Shown here: positions 11,976 to 24,368 of the stretch, one piece after another | Position numbering within the stretch: the first letter of the stretch is position 1 | How the letters are laid out: each line of letters begins with the position of its first letter | NCBI GenBank assembly: GCA_033398695.1 | Contig: CM065814.1 | Location: 20,613,501 to 20,677,500, forward strand | DNA from: Orobanche coerulescens | Lineage: Eukaryota; Streptophyta; Magnoliopsida; Lamiales; Orobanchaceae | Direction: 5' to 3' | DNA: 64,000 nt | Position numbers and translations under genes: made by a program | Notes under the pieces: model-generated | The model's database searches: none | What the model was told of the DNA's origin: nothing | The model's input: the letters and a program-made list of their open reading frames with translations, nothing else

Positions 11976-12136
11976 TAACCAACCAATCTGGTTACTCTCG
12001 GCGGTGGTCCGCAGCTGGTTTTCTGGCTTCGGCGGCGGCGATCGGGATTAGGGCTTTCGATTTTTTTTTTTGATTTTTTTCGAATTTCAATTTCGACAAT
12101 TTTTCTACTCAGTTGAGATACTACGTGCTGATAACG

Positions 12137-12363
12137 TGTTTCAGGAGAAAGTAAAAGACGGCAAATCAATTGTATTCATAACATTGATAGAGGGGCCTTT
12201 ATATAGGCATTACAATGAGAGTCCTTCCATACATATGATTCCTAGATAAGGTAAGATATCTAATAGGATCATACTACCTCTAAAAGGATCTAGAACCTTT
12301 CATCTATGTATCTACAACCAGTATTAGGTAAGACATATCACGGGAATAATAATTCCCGGAACA
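12137..12363 (-). repeat. 5' LTR of element F (227 bp) with TATA box
   Basis: Partner of 5110-5336, followed on the right by the second ATATT copy. A minus-strand TATATAAAG box lies at 12197-12205. Just inside (left), the minus strand reads ttatcagcacgtag, a PBS-like start known from several plant copia elements. Transcription would proceed leftward through the USP exon. Confidence 0.9.
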
Positions 12364-12410
12364 ATATTGACTTTATTGCATTGTGCTTTTTTTACTATGA
12401 AAATTAACAG

Positions 12411-12459
12411 AAATCAGCAAGTTGTGTATTTTAAAAGGGTCGATGCTCATGTTCATCAG
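12411..12459 (+). pseudogene. AHP downstream exon, truncated at the phosphoacceptor His
   Basis: The plus strand reads NQQVVYFKRVDAHVHQ, closely matching the AHP segment that contains the phosphorylated histidine (the H of HQxKGSS). An acceptor (aacag ending at 12410) precedes it. The phase left by the donor at 5031 (two bases) is completed by the first base here, so this exon pairs with 4878-5030. After HQ the expected KGSSSS is missing: a second copy of cagcaagttgtg starts at 12457, a short local duplication that scrambles the exon. No later AHP exon was found up to 13179, so the gene cannot make an active phosphotransfer protein. Confidence 0.75.
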
Positions 12460-13179
12460 CAAGTTGTGGATTTAGGATGTTTTTGTGTTGTGTATTTGTG
12501 TGTGGGAAAACATGTCCCAAGCTTAACAATTTATGGATTGGCTTGACAATTAAGGTAATTTCTCTTTCAAGAATAATTAATCTCAGCATATTTCTGGTGA
12601 AAGAACTATTGTAAACAAGAATAATTAATATTCTTTGTTTGTTCGTACCAGATTTGATAATGTATAGCGGATATTTTAATTAGAATATTAATGTTATATG
12701 CTAATTTATTTTGTTATTGTTTTAGATATGTAATTGTAGTTGGCTGTAATTGTTTTAGATAATGAGTTCGTATCATACTGAAGGACATGGTTTACTGGTA
12801 AGCTAGTATTTGTGTGCGCGTGTTTTATAAGGACCAGGTCTATGCCAGTATTGGATGATTTGAAATTCGAATATCGCATAAAGTTTTATTCCGTTCATAG
12901 AATATCTCAATCTTAAAGTTCTACCATGGCATAAGTCTTACTGTCACCTATCCTTGTAAGCTTTCTGGTCATTAATAGCAGCAGCTTTTTCTAAGCATAA
13001 TTTAGCCCAGAATACTTGCATAGTTTTTATCTGCGTTTTTCTTTAGGCTTCACTGAGTCAGAAAGGCAATTGGAAATTTGGAATGTAGCCTTTATTTTAG
13101 TAAGTGTGACATCGAATTAATTAATTAAAATACGTGAAGAGGATATTTAACATTGTTCTCAAGTATATATGATTCTAAA
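12460..13179. other. Host flank (intron-like) between AHP exon and gypsy composite
   Basis: AT-rich sequence without a recognisable exon. A short frame at 12762-12794 beginning MSSYHTEGHG between acceptor-like and donor-like bases was noted but not assigned. The stretch ends at the ctaaa that forms the left target site of the gypsy block. Confidence 0.4.
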
Positions 13180-14840
13180 TGTAACACCCCAAACTAGGCG
13201 ACTATTACAGTGCTGTGGACCCCCGACTAACCCACCAGGCGAATGAAAATTAATGACTTAAATAATATAATCGTAGTACCGAACCACATTATATCATCCA
13301 TTACTCCGATGAGGAGTTTCAAGTATAACACACCCAAGATAATACAGAATACATGTATATTTTATATGAAGATAAAATATACAACACTGAATGAAAATGA
13401 GTATCCAAACGAAAATCTGCAGCGGAAAATAAAATGAAGACAACATGAATGACTGAAAGGACTGGGGCCCCCTACTAGTATCATTGGGACTTCTCGCCGT
13501 CAGCGTTCTCTTCCCGTGCTTTAGCCTTTCCATGACCTGAAAACAACATCCCCCAACGGGGTCAGTTACACAGAACAATCCTCAAGAGTTGAATAAACAC
13601 CATCATGATATATTTAATTATGAAATTAAGCTAAAGAGGAGCATCATAGTACGCTCGTAATGGTATGTGCAAGTGCACAAGACGAGTGTCCGGACACACC
13701 CGTCCTTGTACCTAATTAGTCTCACGGAGGTACGTTACCGTGTGCACAGTCCATTGTGTCGGTGAACCCGAACACATGACCATCATGTGCCCGACTAAAA
13801 ATTCCACACATCCCCACCCGGCCACGCAATGTGAACCTAGAAGGTCATATGAACAAGGATGACCATGAAGAATATTAATGAATAACAATCCGACCAAGTC
13901 AAGAATGACTCACCGATGAAATAATAGTGAAGTGAATGATAGCTCAATGAAATGATTGGAACCGTTGTTCCTCGTGAATGAAGTGATTATTCGACAATTA
14001 CAAGTCTCAATACGGTTAATACATTATGAATGAGTTATGATTATGAATGAACAACAACGAAAGTAATGAATATCCTATTAACCGAGTAAGAATTAACTTA
14101 CACAATACCGGTGAAGAAAGTCCTTCCTCGAAAAATATCCTAGAAAGAGATGTCGGTCGCTTGAACAACCTTGAATAACACAATTTCCAATAATCCGCTT
14201 AATAAACGTTTCAAACATGATCACAACCCACTTCAAGATTCGATACAACAATATCCAAACTCATTGGGGCATTAGGACAAACACTTAGCAAACATTCATC
14301 CTTTGATTATAATCAACCCCAACTATATCGGAAAAAAACTCCAAATGAGTAATTCAATCCAACAAAACACCTCCGATGATATCAATAATCTAATAGGAAT
14401 CCACAAATCGAGTTAACGACAACATCTAATCTAAAACCCCCAAATATTAAAGTCAACTCTAAAGTGTTCTTGATTAATTCTCCAAATAGTCATCAAATCC
14501 TAAAAACACATTAATAAATCCGTAGGAATACATGTATCCAAGGTAGATAATCCATATCTAACATATTCCAACTTAAAACCAAGCTTACACGAAGAGATCG
14601 GAAGGAAAACATTCAAAATCCGAAATTCTAGATTCAAGAATCATTTACCTTGATTTGATGAATCGGAGAGGATGAAATGATGATTAATCCAACTTAAAAA
14701 CTTGAAGATGATGATAGGTGAGTGCATCTCGAAGAGATGCTTCCAAATCGCCCGAAATTACCCGGAATCGTCGAAGGAGTGAAGTGAAATGAAAAATGAC
14801 GAATCTGGACTGGACTGTCCAATTTATACTATTCCCAGAT

Positions 14841-15403
14841 TAGCGCAAGCTATGACCTCATATTTAGCGTGCGCTAGTGGGTTAACCGGACAGTCAAGTG
14901 ATCTCTGACTGCCTCGTTAACGTACGCTACGAACTTGGTAGCGTGCGCTAACGCCTTCCCGATAGCGTGCGTTAATCCGAAATGTTAGCGTGCGCTAACA
15001 GAATATCTGATGCCCAGTAACTGAAGTCCAGAACCCTCTGTCCTCTGACCTGCTGCGATAGCGCGCGCTACACCCATAATTCAGCGTGCGCTACTACACC
15101 ATTAGCGTACGTTAATATCTACTCATAGCGTGCATTATGAATTATTCCAAATCAGTCCAGTACCCACTGGATTCTGCCTGATCGATCTTAGCGTGCGCTA
15201 CACTGCTAGCATAGAGTGCGCTATCCGAACTCACTAGCGCGCGCTACTTACCATTCGTAGCGTACGCTACTACAACTCAACTGCGGTCCAGTGCCTTATG
15301 GACTGTCTGCCTGAACCACGCTAGCGTGCGCTAATGCTGAGAGGTAGCGTGCGCTACCCGTACTCAATTAGCGCGCGCTAAAGAGAGTACGTAGCGTGCG
15401 CTA
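14841..15403. repeat. Array of ~18 short palindromes (core AGCGTGCGCT) in LTR1
   Basis: Variants of tagcgtgcgcta, tagcgcgcgcta and tagcgtacgcta recur about every 30 bp, separated by unrelated sequence. Several extend to longer perfect palindromes, e.g. gttagcgtgcgctaac and ggtagcgtgcgctacc. The same array in the same order is in LTR2 and LTR3. Element D has inserted inside the last palindrome. Confidence 0.9.
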
Positions 15404-16542
15404 TGTTGTGTCAAGATTTATTCATCCCGACAGGCGATCGACTATAAGGCCGAGCGACCAAGTCAACACTAGTCAAACTATGGCTAGCTCGCCTAATCGA
15501 AGATATCAGACCACCATCAGGTACCTAGCGATCGACTCCCAAGGCGATCGCCCTTGGGCATCTGGCGATCGACTCTAGTGTCCGGCTAAGGACGGTCGAC
15601 CTACGCCCCGAGCAGAGATGATCGCCCGTCAAAGTCAGCGAAGACTGGATCTCAGAACAGCACCCACGTGCAGATCCAGATAAGGCACCGCAGCACATGG
15701 GACGTTGACCACAGCCTGTCAGCATCTTTCCACCAACCGACAGGCCCGCCGAAAGGTGTCAGTGGGACCACCCGTGACAACGACTCAGACGCGTGCAGGC
15801 TTCTCATTGGACCGCGTGGTTGACTGCCAGCAACTCCTGCAGACTTTAAGGAGACAAGCCCATGTGCTAAAAGACGATCGCCCGATTATTATAATACAGA
15901 AAAGGCAATCGCCCGGCATATCCAAGTCCTATAAATAGAGAACCTCCTCCTACTGGAAAAAGGTTCCCAATTCATTTGACCTATGGTTCCGAATTGTTCA
16001 GAACTCATTCACTTATATTCCGACTTCATTCACGGAAATAGAGTAGAACACACATACCATCAAGCTCCCCGCTTTCTCGCCGGAATCCATCTCAGGACTT
16101 TTCTCTCTGAATCTCTCGTCCAGAAGATGATCGGCAGAGGCAGCAAGTCTCCACTAGACAGATTCCAAGAGATTCATAAGCCCAGGAGCCCAAGCATCCA
16201 GCTAAATACTCGCCGTGAGAGACTGTCGATCTCTCACCGCCGCGACTGTTCATCTCCTTTGTTACAAGAACTCACAGAGCATCAAATCGGTTCTTAGGCA
16301 ATCTACACGCTCACTAGCTAAGATAACAAGAATCTTTACACTCATTGTAATTGTATTCTTACATTAGTACTTGTATCCCCGAATATTAGTATTAATAATA
16401 TCTCGCAAGAGCATTCAAGCTCGGGACTAACAACCCCGGCAAATCTTGTGTTATTTATCTTTCTCACGGAAGTGCTCTTGCATTTGTTTGCTATCCATCC
16501 ATTCCAGCAATATCTATCTCCGGATAATATTTTGGGTAGCAA
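15404..16542 (+). repeat. LTR D1 (outer left LTR of element D)
   Basis: Starts TGTTGTGTCAAG and ends gggtagcaa without the final ca found in the other two copies. A plus-strand TATA box (tataaatag) lies at 15930-15938. Rich in cgatcg motifs. Joins directly to a fragment of the element's 3' internal region at 16543. Confidence 0.9.
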
Positions 16543-17061
16543 GCTGATCGGCTCGCTCATTATCCGCCGGCGCGAACATGTCCACATCTGAAGGAACATG
16601 GAACCTCGTCCTCCAGACGGCCAGATCTTTCTTGGTCGTCGAACTCCGTATTTGGCCAAGCGACACCCAGATCGCTGCGCAACCCGGTACTGCGACCGTT
16701 TGGGAAGCTGATAAGGGTAGGCGACCGAGTATCCCCGGAAATCGAATCTCGGAGTCGGATCGGCCAACTTCTCCATTATCTCAGCAAAAGCCTTATAGGC
16801 CCGGCCGAAAGCACTATGCTGCTCCCAGTAGGCCCTAATTGCCAGATCTCTCTCTATCTGCGATCGACTTTCTTCAGCAGCCGCCTCCTTAGCAACATCG
16901 GCTTCATTAAATAAAGCCTCGATTTCAGCAGGGTCGATTCCGGCATGAATAGCCTCAGCCGCCGTCTCCAGGTGGAAGTCGGAAGAAAGTCCTCCCCGGA
17001 CAGTCGATGTCCCGGCGGCGGAACTGGTACCCACTCCATGTGATGATGACGTGCCGGCCAT
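16543..17061 (-). pseudogene. Truncated second copy of the antisense gene of element D
   Basis: Starts at ATG 17059-17061 (MAGTSSSHGVGTSS...) and matches the N-terminus of the gene at 24222 for roughly the first 170 codons, including a FAEIMEKL segment and GYSVAYPYQLPKRSQYRV. It then frameshifts and runs into LTR D1 at 16542, where the rest of the gene is missing. Its TATA box (17208-17216, minus strand) is kept. It arose with the three-LTR rearrangement and can encode only an N-terminal fragment fused to LTR-derived residues. Confidence 0.8.
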
Positions 17062-17207
17062 TCTCAAAGAAAGAAAGGAGAAAAGGATTTTTCTTACCCG
17101 AAGGAGAAATCGAACGACGATCGGCACTAAGATCTTCAGAAAAATCGACAGCAAGTCCTTCTTTCTCCAGTAAGTGCGCGTGAGGACGAAGACTGCAGCA
17201 CTACGCC

Positions 17208-17216
17208 CTTTTATAG
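17208..17216 (-). promoter_or_regulatory. TATA box of the truncated antisense gene copy
   Basis: The minus strand reads CTATAAAAG about 150 bp upstream of the ATG at 17061, the same position as in the full copy (24369-24377). Confidence 0.6.
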
Positions 17217-17577
17217 GAGAAGGCAGGGACTCGTTTGCAATAAGGGAAAATCTCAGGGGTCGGACCCCAAACGTCGCATTAATTGACCCCCTCGAGACCC
17301 GCGTATGCGTCTTTTCAAGGACGCGTCAGTCGAGGAGTCATTAATGACCCTTGATATCCTCCAATAGAAGCCCGACACGTGCGCGGAGACTTTTCCACGC
17401 CCATTGCCATTTCCCGCGCAGTTTAGCGGCCAACCAGGTCGTCCAACCTCAGAATATATCAGCTCAAAGACGATCGACAGTTCAGTTAAACGCAGAGTCG
17501 CTCGTCAAAAGTTCAGCGATCGCCAAGAGAACCACCTCACCCCACGTTTCCAACATAGGAGCGAGCTGGGGGGCAAT

Positions 17578-18720
17578 TGTTCTGTCAAGATTTATTCATC
17601 CCGACAGGCGATCGACTATAAGGCCGAGCGACCAAGTCAACACCAGTCAAACTATGGCTAGCTCGCCTAATCGAAGATATCAGACCACCATCAGGTACCT
17701 AGCGATCGACTCCCAAGGCGATCGCCTTTGGTCATCTGGCAATCGACTCTAGTGTCCGGCTAAGGACGGTCGACCTACGCCCCGAGCAGAGATGATCGCC
17801 CGTCAAAGTCATCGAAGACTGGATCTCACAACAGCACCCACGTGCAGATCCAGATAAGGCACCGCAGCACATGGGACGTTGACCACAGCCTGTCAGCATC
17901 TTTCCACCAACCGACAGGCCCGCCGAAAGGTGTCAGTGGGACCACCCGTGACAACGACTCAGACGCGTGCAGGCTTCTCATTGGACCGCGCGGTTGACTG
18001 CCAGCAACTCCTGCAGACTTTAAGGAGACAAGCCCATGTGCTAAAAGACGATCGCCCGATTATTATAATACAGAAAAGGCAATCGCCCGGCATATCCAAG
18101 TCCTATAAATAGAGAACCTCCTCCTACTGGAAAAAGGTTCCCAATTCATTTGACCTACGGTTCCGAATTGTTCAGAACTCATTCACTTATATTCCGACTT
18201 CATTCACGGAAATACAGTAGAACACACATACCATCAAGCTCCCCGCTTTCTCGCCGGAATCCATCTCAGGACTTTTCTCTCCGAATCTCTCATCCAGAAG
18301 ACGATCGGCAGAGGCAGCAAGTCTCCACTAGACAGATTCCAAGAGATTCATAAGCCCAGGAGCCCAAGCATCCAGCTAAATACTCGCCGTGAGAGACTGT
18401 CGATCTCTCACCGCCGCGACTGTTCATCTCCTTTGTTACAAGAACTCACAGAGCATCAAATCTGGTTCTTCCGGCAATCTACACGCTCACTAGCTAAGAT
18501 AACAAGAATCTTTACACTCATTGTAATTGTATTCTTACATTAGTACTTGTATCCCCGAATATTAGTATTAATAATATCTCGCGAGAGCATTCAAGCCCGG
18601 GACTAACAACCCCGGCAAATCTTGTGTTATTTATCTTTCTCACGGAAGTGCTCTTGCATTTGTTTGCTCTCCATACATTCTAGCAATATCTATCTCCGGA
18701 TAATATTTTGGGTAGCAACA
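17578..18720 (+). repeat. LTR D2 (5' LTR of the complete unit of element D)
   Basis: 1143 bp, TGTTCTGTCAAG ... gggtagcaaca. A purine tract (ctggggggc) sits just left of it and a PBS just right of it. TATA box tataaatag at 18104-18112. Confidence 0.92.
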
Positions 18721-18721
18721 A

Positions 18722-18738
18722 TTGGCGCTAGAAGGAGG
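18722..18738 (+). promoter_or_regulatory. Primer binding site of element D
   Basis: ttggcgctagaagga immediately follows LTR D2. A TGGCGC start is typical of plant Tat/Athila-type gypsy primer binding sites. The priming tRNA was not determined. Confidence 0.65.
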
Positions 18739-18848
18739 GCCCTCTAACCCTCAAATTTTTATTCCTACCGTCCCGAAGAACACTCACTGTTCTCGGGGCA
18801 TATACTTGAAGTGACACTCACTGCGCTTCAAAGAAAATCTTCAGAATC

Positions 18849-20387
18849 ATGACATCATCCGGTACATCGAAGAGAGCCGCTCTCCGAACCGCCGGACACC
18901 ATATCCCAGCTCAATCCGAACCCCATCCGACGACCGGGGGAAGCCGCGGCAACGCGAGACTCTCGATCCCGCACCTGAGGGATGGCCCCAACCTCTCACT
19001 CGACCAATTCCAAACCGAGGAACAAATTGAGGAGGATATGGCCATCCTAGAGGAGCGACGGAGAGCATGCGCGTCGCCTGCAATAACTCCCTCGATCGTC
19101 CGCCGCATGGGAAAACAGAAATTCAACGGGCTACCGAGCGAGCGATCGTCAGAAAGCCCCAATTCGCGAGGAAAGGCTCTCGCATGACCGGACGGATCCA
19201 TATTCAATCGCTTGGGGCGCGACCCATCCTGGCGACCGGGGCATTCTGTTTCCAACCACGAAAAGACGGAATCCGAATCCGTCACCAGGAGTTCGGCCTA
19301 CCCACCTCACAGCCGAACGCAGGTCAGCCATCTGACTCCCGTCCTGATCACCAGGGGATCAGTACTCAATCGCCTCGGCACCCGCTCCGAGCGCCGAGCC
19401 GCGAGCAGCCAGGCCACGGCGATGGCCACTATACAACGCCAGCTCGACGAGATGAAAGCACTCTTGGACACTGGGGCAAGCGCCAGCAAAAAGATCACCG
19501 GGCGGACTGAGCCACTCGCGGTCCACATCGAGCTTGCCCCCATACAACCAACGATCGCTCCTCCCAAAACACCTCTGTATGAGGGGAGATCGGACCCCGA
19601 AACCCACCTGAGTAAATTCCGAATCTACATGACTGGGTGTGGGGCATCTGATGCAACCAAGTGCTGGATCTTCCCGTTAACATTGGGCGAGCTGGCCCAT
19701 AGGTGGTACGTCTCACTACCACCACGATCAGTCACCTCCTTTAAGAAACTGGCGAGTGACTTTACGTCATACTTCGCCAGCAAGGTCGCCAGACTAAAAG
19801 GCCCCCACCGCGTGATGAAAATCAGGCAGGGGAAAGACGAAACCGACGCAGATTACATTGACCGAGTAGACGAAATCATCCTCACCGGCGAACCCGTCAG
19901 TGACGAGCTCGCTCTCTATTCGGTCATGGGGGGATTCTACGGTCATTCTCCCATGTTTAGACATCTCTCCAAGGATATTCCCCCAACTTACGCAATCTTC
20001 CGCGCTAAAGCTGCCAACTTTCTGGCCAGGCAAAGGCTACTCACCCTCCACCTAGGCGAGGAAACGTCACCTACTGTCCAGAAGATAGCGATCGCCAAAG
20101 CAAAGAAGGCGATCGCCAATCCACCCGGAGATCTCAAGGCTTTCGAGGACATGGAAGCCCATCTCCTCCATACGTTCAACCGAACTCCGGCATATATTTT
20201 CTATGCCATCAAGGGGCGCGAAAAGCTCAAAAAGCCAAAGGCGATAAGGGACCACGGTCACCTGGACAACAATCAATATTGTGCCTACCATAAGAGTCCC
20301 GGCCACATCACCAACCAATGCCGCGACCTCCTCAAACAGCTCTGGAGATTGTTCGATGAGGGCAAGTTGGATAGCTTATTGGCTTAG
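18849..20387 (+). pseudogene. Gag of element D with one nonsense codon
   Basis: One frame from ATG 18849 to TAG 20385-20387, broken by a single TGA at 19185-19187; the context suggests an original CGA. A second ATG at 19212 in the same frame opens a 391-residue stretch. Within it, about residues 125-270 form a capsid-like retrotransposon Gag core (LGELAHRWYVSLPPRSVTSF, then HRVMKIRQGKDETDADYIDR). Near the C-terminus CAYHKSPGHITNQC is the CxxHxxxGHxTxxC knuckle typical of Tat/Athila Gag. Gag builds the particle that packages element RNA. No protease or pol follows. Readthrough or reinitiation at 19212 could still yield most of the protein. Confidence 0.85.
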
Positions 20388-21609
20388 CCGAAGCCCCTAC
20401 CAATCTCTATACACGATCGTCCGAGTCGAACACAAAACAGGCTGGAAAGCTCATACGTGCCGACCCCTGGATCAGCCTCGGCGACCGCCTCTACATGCTT
20501 TAATCAAGAGAAGGGAACCTCGGAAGTCTCCCCGATCTCCATCCTTATTTAAGAAACTGGAGGACTCGATCGCCATCTACGGTTCACCATATAACATGAT
20601 GGACTAAGGCACGAGATCGCCTCCCCCGCTCAACGTACACCGTCGAAGGTCGACATTTACATAACGATCCAAGGTGGAAGAGTGCAGCCATGGTCCTGGT
20701 GGTCGATGGAACCGACTTCTTAGGCCATGCAAGGTCCCTTTGGGCCAAGATCGCCCGCCCTTCGTTTAAATACGAGGCCGGCGTAGTCTGAGGGCCCTCC
20801 AAAATTAATCAGTGGATACAATCGCTCGCCCTCAAAGGTTCATCATCTAACGTGGTGAACCCGGACAATGCGACGTGCCACAACCCCCGTCTCAACGTAC
20901 ACCGTCGAGGTTCACCATCTTCATGGTGGGCCGAGGTGGAAGAAGAGCTAAACGAGCCGCGGGCGTGGTGTTGAATCATCCGACGCTGCCCCGCGCAAGG
21001 ACTCCTCTAGACCGAGACCGCACGCCCTTCGTTTAAATACGAGGCGAGGCGCAGCCTAACAGAGGACCCTCATAATAAAGTGAGTCACGAGACACTTAAT
21101 GTCTTCGCGCATCAAGACATGATCAGGGAGTCGGTCCATCGAACTCCGCGAACGTGCACGGTTCCTCAAGACGGACGACCGTCCCCGAGGATTCGACAAA
21201 GTTGAAGACCACTCACTCAACGAATTATTTTCATCCCCTTACTTCCACTAAGTGAATAAAAACAAGGAAGAGTGCGGACTACCTATACGACGATCGTCGC
21301 TATTCAACCACTTACGGAGATCGTCATTTTTTCAGATGTTGTGCAGCGATCGAATTTGTTGTAAAAGTTATCTTTATGAGTTTATCAATTCATTTGGAAC
21401 TACCCTCGCAACGATCTCTCCTCACACATTTGTACAAAGTCAAACAAAGACTCAAAAATAACAATCATTCAAGTGATAAGTCAGAAACTCAAACGTTCAT
21501 TTCATTACTTGAAAAGATCAGAGTACATGGTCGCCCGAAGGCCTAAATGCTACAAAAGAAAGCTACAAAATTACAAGGAAATAAGCTAAAACATCACAAA
21601 TGAAGTGCC
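20388..21609. repeat. Noncoding spacer of element D with ~265-bp direct duplication
   Basis: No pol motifs on either strand. Two diverged copies share ctcaacgtacaccgtcgaag/gg (about 20629 and 20891), gaggtggaagaag-type sequence, and cccttcgtttaaatacgagg (about 20757 and 21026). The spacer occupies the place where pol sits in autonomous Tat elements. Short frames here look like chance. Confidence 0.6.
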
Positions 21610-24222
21610 TCAGGCCCCTGCCTGGCCTTCGCCATCAGCATCCGGTGCGGTCCCCTTATCTTCCGGAGCATCGGGATGAGCAAGATTGGCCGGAGTCGGA
21701 TACCAGCTCAGATCCACGCCGATGTCCGCAAGATCCAAGATCGGCAAGGAGAAAGCTGGATGGAGAGGATGCTCCAACGCATACGCCTTGAAGTTCTCAG
21801 CAAGAGGCCCGACCTCCAAACCTCCCTTCTTAGCTGCTCGGATCGAGTCGGAGAACGCCAAATAATAGGCGAACTCGCTGACAAACTCCAAGTTTTGAAA
21901 GGGATCATCCTTGGTCGCCTCTACCTCTCCTTTCAGCTCCGCCATCCCCTGTTGCGACCCCTGGAGCTCGGCCTCCTTCGCAGCAACCTTATCCTTCGAC
22001 TCCGTCAGCTCGCTAGTCAACCGAGCGATCGTCACCTTCTGGCGATCGGCCTCCTCCTCAGCAACCTTCTGTGCCCGGACGGCATTCAGCATCTGGTCCC
22101 GAAATCGGTCAACCGCCAGACGAGACAACTCGGTTTCCTTCTTCGCCAGCTCGTGGCTCGCCCGCCTGGCCGCCTCCAGAGAGTCCTTCTCCATCGCCAC
22201 GATCTTATCAGCAAACTCGGCGTTCTCTTTCCGAGCCGTCTCGAGATCCGCCTGCAGGCGAATAGTGGAAGGTCGCCCCTCAAACTCCTGCCTTTATGCA
22301 GGCGGCCATGGTCGCCGTCAGAGAAAGGCGAGAACGGCTGCATCGAACTCCCGATCGGCGAGCGATCGCATCGAATCGGTCATCCAGGCCTTGGCGAGCG
22401 AAGCGGCCTTTGCTGACGTATTGAGGAATGTCGCAGGACTGGCGAGGAGATCGGCTCGCTAGGAAATCCACGACCATCGGCGGGCAAGATGGATCTGTGC
22501 GACGGATCCTACATCAAAACAACAAAGTTAACACAACTCCTACGCAGTTGCAAGTTTCAGCACAAAAACACAATCTACCTCTCAGCCTTCTCGGGGTCCC
22601 GACCGAAATACGGTTTCCCTCGAGGGGTCTCAGCATCCGCGATCTCCATCCCCCGCATAAAAGCCGCAGAGGGCGGCTCATTCTCCGGAGCGACAATGGT
22701 GATCGGAGGCGCGGCGATCGGCACTTCATTGCCATGGGCAGGAACCGAAGTTTCTTCCGGCCTCGGCCTTTTACGATTCATTCGAAGCCCCTCCTCCAGA
22801 ACTCCCTCCTCAGCCACGACCGGCTCCACGCGAGGCTCCGCCTCCGGAACTATTGACAGCGCAACAGGTGGGGCCCGAGACGATTTCTTGTGACGGAGAC
22901 AGCCTAGAACTCCAGGATTCGACATGGCGATCTCCGGCGGGGGCTCCAAAAAGTGAGGAAAGCGAACCTCTTCAGTTAAGACAATCGACCAACAGTCAGA
23001 CACTTTCCTCAAGTAAGGCGATCGCCTAGAAAGTGAAGGTCGCAGAAACTCATACCTGGCATCGAGAGATGTCTCGGGAAATGGAATAGCCGAGCCGACA
23101 ACCAACGACTCTCCTTATTGATCCGGTTGGCGTCTAGGTCGTCGTCTGACAAGCTCCTTATCCGCTCCCAGACAACCAGGAAGTCAAAAGGCAGCTCCTA
23201 GACCGCCGGAATGTGAAAACCTGCAAAACCGAAATCAAATTAGATCAGTCCAAAACGCATCCGAACGAAGGGAGAGTCTAAACCCTTACCGGGATTCCTC
23301 TCCCGAAACTCAGTAGGGATCTCCAGCTTGCCCGAAGGATTGTCGCTCGCAGAATCCCTCCACTTGCCGGTGACCCAGAACCACTTCGTCTGATCGCCCC
23401 GCATCTTATTCGGGACTCCGTGAATTACCCGACCAGATCGGCCCTGAATATGGTAACCGCCGACCGACCCTTTCTGAGCCGTCAGCTTGAACAAATGGTT
23501 CATCTCCAACGGCGATGGGAGGCGGTACAGGCGGTGACCGCCAAAAATGGTGAGAGTGCAGATAATTTGGAGCCAGGCGTTCGGCGTCAGCTGAAGTGGC
23601 GCCACGTTCCAAGCGGCCAGCAGGTGGGAGACAGCAAAATATAGAGGGAAGCGCAGCCCGGCCTCCATAATCGCCTCATTCACGGCGACCATACCCATCG
23701 GAGGCTGATCGGATCGCTCATTCTCCGCCGGCGCGAACATGTCCACATCTGAAGGAACATGGAACCTCGTCCTCCAGACGGCCAGATATTTCCTGGTCGT
23801 CGAACTCCGTATTTGGCCAAGCGACCACCCAGATCGCTGCGCAACTCGGTACTGCGACCGTTTAGGAAGCTGATAAGGGTAGGCGACCGAGTATCCCCGG
23901 AAATCGAATCTCGGAGTCGGACCGGCCAACTTCTCCATTATCTCAGCAAAAGCCTTATAGGCATTTGAAAGCACTATCTTGCTCCCGGTAGGCCCTAATC
24001 GCGGATCTCTCTCTCTATCTGCGATCGTCTTTCTTCAGCAGCCGCCTCCTTAGCAACATCGGCTTCATTAAATAAAGCCTCGATTTCAGCAGGGTCGATT
24101 CCGGCCCGAATAGCCTCAGCGGCCGTCTCCAGGTGGAAGTCGGAAGAAAGTCCTCCCCGGACAGTCGATGTCCCGGCAGCGGAACTGGTACCCACTCCAT
24201 GTGATGATGACGTGCCGGCCAT
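21610..24222 (-). pseudogene. Antisense gene of element D: gypsy-type transposon domain (PF04195-like) plus coiled coil
   Basis: Minus-strand gene from ATG 24220-24222 (MAGTSSSHGV...) to a stop near 21610. The segment about 23974-23290 includes EAGLRFPLYFAVSHLLAAW, LTPNAWLQIICTLTIFGG and WFWVTGKW, the pattern of the plant domain called putative gypsy type transposon (Transposase_28). A gtaag donor follows PGK near 23288 and a gcag acceptor lies near 23222, so introns are likely. Later exons are 23105-22575 (Pro/Glu-rich) and 22270-21610, a long heptad-rich coiled coil (ETARKENAEFADKIVAMEKD...). Stops or frameshifts occur near 24000 and between the coiled-coil exons. Antisense extra genes are known in some plant Tat elements; their function is unknown. 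Exon borders are my inference. Confidence 0.72.
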
Positions 24223-24368
24223 TCTCAAAGAAAGAAAGGAGAAAAGGATTTTTCTTACCCGAAGGAGAAATCGAACGACGATCGGCACTAAGATCTTCAG
24301 AAAAATCGACAGCAAGTCCTTCTTTCTCCAGTAAGTGCGCGTGAGGACGAAGATTGCAGCACTGCGCC

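Larger units (their letters stand above)
5110..12363 (-). mobile_element. Ty1/copia-type LTR retrotransposon F, degenerate, inserted in the AHP intron
   Basis: Two 227-bp LTRs (5110-5336 and 12137-12363) begin TGTTTCAGG and end GGAACA. Matching 5-bp flanks, ATATT at 5105-5109 and 12364-12368, are a perfect target-site duplication. A purine tract on the minus strand (gggggag, adjacent to 5337) marks the left LTR as 3', so the element runs right to left. The strip inside the 3' LTR contains repeated minus-strand motifs of the type cccactgggtttt and ggttttcaacgaggc, well known downstream of copia RNase H domains. Degenerate copia pol stretches are readable at about 6734-7045 and 7300-7545. No full ORF remains. 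The 5' leader holds a universal stress protein exon (11736-11975). Confidence 0.88.

Noticed and set aside
11471..12169. 232-codon minus-strand frame in element F leader
   Set aside because: It begins inside the LTR and is out of frame with the USP exon it overlaps; the USP frame is the one with family similarity. Overlapping plus-strand frames at 11216-11828 are GC-rich shadows.
12762..12794. Possible tiny exon MSSYHTEGHGLL with acceptor-like and donor-like borders
   Set aside because: Too short and unmatched to any family I recognise; could not be linked to AHP or DUF7054.
14841..15403. CRISPR-like regularly spaced repeats
   Set aside because: Spacing is regular-looking, but repeats are 10-12-bp variable palindromes inside a plant LTR, with the spacers conserved between the three LTRs and no cas genes.
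22071..22477. Plus-strand and other minus-strand Arg/Ser-rich frames over the coiled-coil exon
   Set aside because: Shadows of the antisense gene, which has the clear heptad pattern and domain context.
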